In this document: positions 63,501 to 64,000 of the stretch, one piece after another
Layout of the letters: each line of letters begins with the position of its first letter
How positions within the stretch are numbered: position 1 is the stretch's first letter
The notes under the pieces: model-generated
Database searches by the model: none
Seen by the model: the letters and a program-made list of their open reading frames with translations, nothing else
What the model was told of the DNA's origin: nothing
Assembly (NCBI GenBank): GCA_035505375.1
Contig: DATJQV010000081.1
Span: 215,423 to 279,422, forward strand
From: a bacterium
GTDB lineage: Bacteria > Hydrothermota > Tepidihabitantia > Tepidihabitantales > Tepidihabitantaceae
Direction of reading: 5' to 3'
DNA length: 64,000 nt
Made by a program: the position numbers and the translations under genes

Positions 63501-64000
63501 CCGTGACATTCCCGGTCACCTTCCACATTGGTGCCGGGTACAACAATACCCAGACCGTCACCAACCTTGCATCCGGCGACTCGGCTCTGGTCAGCTTCGC
63601 CAACTGGACCGCAGGGCAGCGCGGCACCTATGCCACACGCTGCTCGACCAACCTGACCGGCGACCAGGTCCACACTAACGACACGCTCTCGGGCACCGTG
63701 ACGGTGCGGGTAATCGATGTGGGCGTCACGGCGATTGTCGCGCCGCCCGATACCGTAGATTCGGGTGCCGTCTTAGCTCCACAGGCGCGGGTGAGAAACT
63801 ACGGCACGGGTGCCGCGACGTTCCCGGTCACCTTCCGCATCAGTTCCGGCTACTCCAACACCCAGACGGTAACGAGCCTCGCGGCCGGCGACTCCATCAT
63901 GGTCAGCTTCGCCAATTGGACCGCGGTGCAGCGCGGCAGCTTCGTCAAGAGCTGCTCCACTGGTCTCACCAGCGATGCTGTACCGACCAACGACACCATG
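60506..64000 (+). CDS. Secreted papain-like (C1) peptidase with CARDB-like repeats (3' end outside window)
   Basis: 1165 codons to the window edge without a stop; GGGAGG is 6 nt before ATG. Signal peptide (LLVFAAVFIGRAVA), a C1 domain with the Cys site GQQGSCTAWAVGYYQ, His site GGHAITIVGYND and Asn site INSWGTGWGQSG, then, from about residue 449, tandem units of 103-104 residues. Each unit has DVGVxxIxAPTGTVDSG, TPQARVKNxG, TFPVTFxI and LTGDQxHxNDT; starts at 61850, 62159, 62468, 62780, 63092, 63404 and 63716. The repeats resemble CARDB adhesion modules. Likely a large surface or secreted protease. Confidence 0.9.
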   Translation, partial: MKPNVCFRRLLVFAAVFIGRAVAQPQLPTNLPPGNGSAGSSAATRQSPIPQYPLHPCGLIREDPRTIPWLIQDKPHPGGARTFSVSGDISSQMPPVGDQGQQGSCTAWAVGYYQKTHYEWREYHWNDSTTSHEFSAAFVYNQIDGGADQGSSFSDAFSLIADQGCASVADCPYNQNDYTSWPSESAYAHAIPNRGSTGHWFWMKDTNGIKTAKQRIDSGLTTVIGISVYHNWDRIDSFGYKYCVADTPAGSYRGGHAITIVGYNDTLTTHDGPGAFRIINSWGTGWGQSGYAWMSYKAAIDSVLSQQSGWYLDDLVGYTPTMIGRVKITHPARDKIGIRMGVGRPSAPKWTKDFRAWRYPRTDQSFPNHNIVFDMTEGEPYVTDGQTDTVFVRAIDDVSDGKTGTINYFAAKHLVWNATAVSPDTPVSIPDYNVGVYARAKMVRPHDVGVTVILAPTGTVDSGSTITPQARVKNFGIDTTTFPVTFHIGSGYTNTQTVSNLKNGDSVVVSFANWTAGQRGTYATRCSTALTGDQNHANDTLGGSVTVRVTDVGVRTIIAPTGTVDSGTVITPQARVRNLGTQAATFPVTFRIGGSYTNTQTVTNLASGDSILVSFANWSASPRGVLATRCSTALTGDQVHSNDTLGGTVTVRVTDVGVKAIIAPTGTVDSGSSVTPQARVKNYGTVAATFPVTFRIGLSYNNTQTVTSLAAGDSVVVSFSSWTAGQRGTYATRCSTGLTGDQVHTNDTLSGSVTVRVTNVGVTAILVPPDTVDSGATITPQARVKNYGTDVVTFPVTFRIGTTYNNTQTVTNLASGDSALVSFSTWTPTQLGTFAKRCSTGLTGDQVHTNDTLSGTVTVQVTNVGVTAIVAPTGTVDSGTVVAPQARVKNYGTHAATFPVTFRIGALYTNTQTVTSLAAGDSALVSFTNWTAAPRGLLATRCSTALVNDQNHANDTLSGTVTVRVTDVGVKAIIAPTGTVDSGSTITPQARVKNCGTNTVTFPVTFHIGAGYNNTQTVTNLASGDSALVSFANWTAGQRGTYATRCSTNLTGDQVHTNDTLSGTVTVRVIDVGVTAIVAPPDTVDSGAVLAPQARVRNYGTGAATFPVTFRISSGYSNTQTVTSLAAGDSIMVSFANWTAVQRGSFVKSCSTGLTSDAVPTNDTM

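Noticed and set aside
62914-63673. Minus-strand repeat frames (VTRTVTVP, VRLVTVWVL)
   Set aside because: Mirror image of the tandem repeats in the plus-strand protein.

Overview
The window looks like a GC-rich, Gram-negative bacterial chromosome. It encodes an OmpA-type outer-membrane protein, an SLBB polysaccharide exporter, many lipoproteins, and two secreted beta-propeller proteins that end in Por/type IX-secretion-like C-terminal sorting domains. That combination suggests a deep FCB-like or candidate lineage, for example candidate division WOR-3. This placement is an inference from protein style; no rRNA gene is present to test it.

Layout. 0-8.5 kb: end of a propeller protein, a 12-nt repeat array, three cell-wall genes (an M15 peptidase and two YkuD proteins, one lacking its catalytic Cys), tRNA-Ser, a YdeI/OmdA-like protein, a copper P-type ATPase with two YHS domains and an M19 dipeptidase. 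8.6-10.4 kb: a small membrane protein and a Trp-rich lipoprotein. 10.4-26.6 kb: a radical-SAM RiPP locus, the most interesting region. 26.8-33.2 kb: an exopolysaccharide operon (CapD-like, OmpA, SLBB, Wzz/BY-kinase). 34-35.5 kb: one small gene and two more 12-nt arrays. 35.6-38.9 kb: a propeller protein, a coiled-coil protein and a ferredoxin-type aldo/keto reductase. 39-47.4 kb: a MoxR-DUF58-Bat (aerotolerance-type) operon. 47.6-54.3 kb: lipoproteins, Hsp20 and membrane proteins. 54.4-58.1 kb: two tandem type I signal peptidases, an FmdE-like protein and an EamA transporter. 58.1-64 kb: a propeller protein, a fourth 12-nt array, and a large papain-like protease with tandem 103-104-residue repeats that runs off the window.

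The RiPP locus resembles what I recall as the SynChlorMet (Scm) cassette: two PqqD-like proteins, two radical SAM/SPASM enzymes, and an HPr-kinase-like protein. Here it has expanded into three precursor modules. Each has a short peptide with a KYE(S/A)PRAV(R/H)L leader and a core of C-x(2,3)-G-x2-A-x(2-4)-C units, followed by a kinase-like protein fused to an S26B (Ser-His) signal-peptidase domain, then an NTP_transf_5-type nucleotidyltransferase. An ABC exporter without a peptidase domain and a stand-alone S26B protein complete module 3. Module 1 is inverted relative to the others and has lost its kinase by a deletion. Proposed flow (inference): PqqD proteins present the precursor, SPASM enzymes modify Cys residues, the kinase and nucleotidyltransferase decorate Ser residues, S26B cuts the leader, and the ABC protein exports.

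Two genome-scale oddities cut across the window. There are four degenerate tandem arrays of exactly 12 nt period (22-26 units each). There is also a family of short-word interspersed repeats (words such as agaatccaga, gcgattggcga, acaccaagac) that lie between genes, form imperfect palindromes, and have entered reading frames as linkers or as parts of signal peptides.
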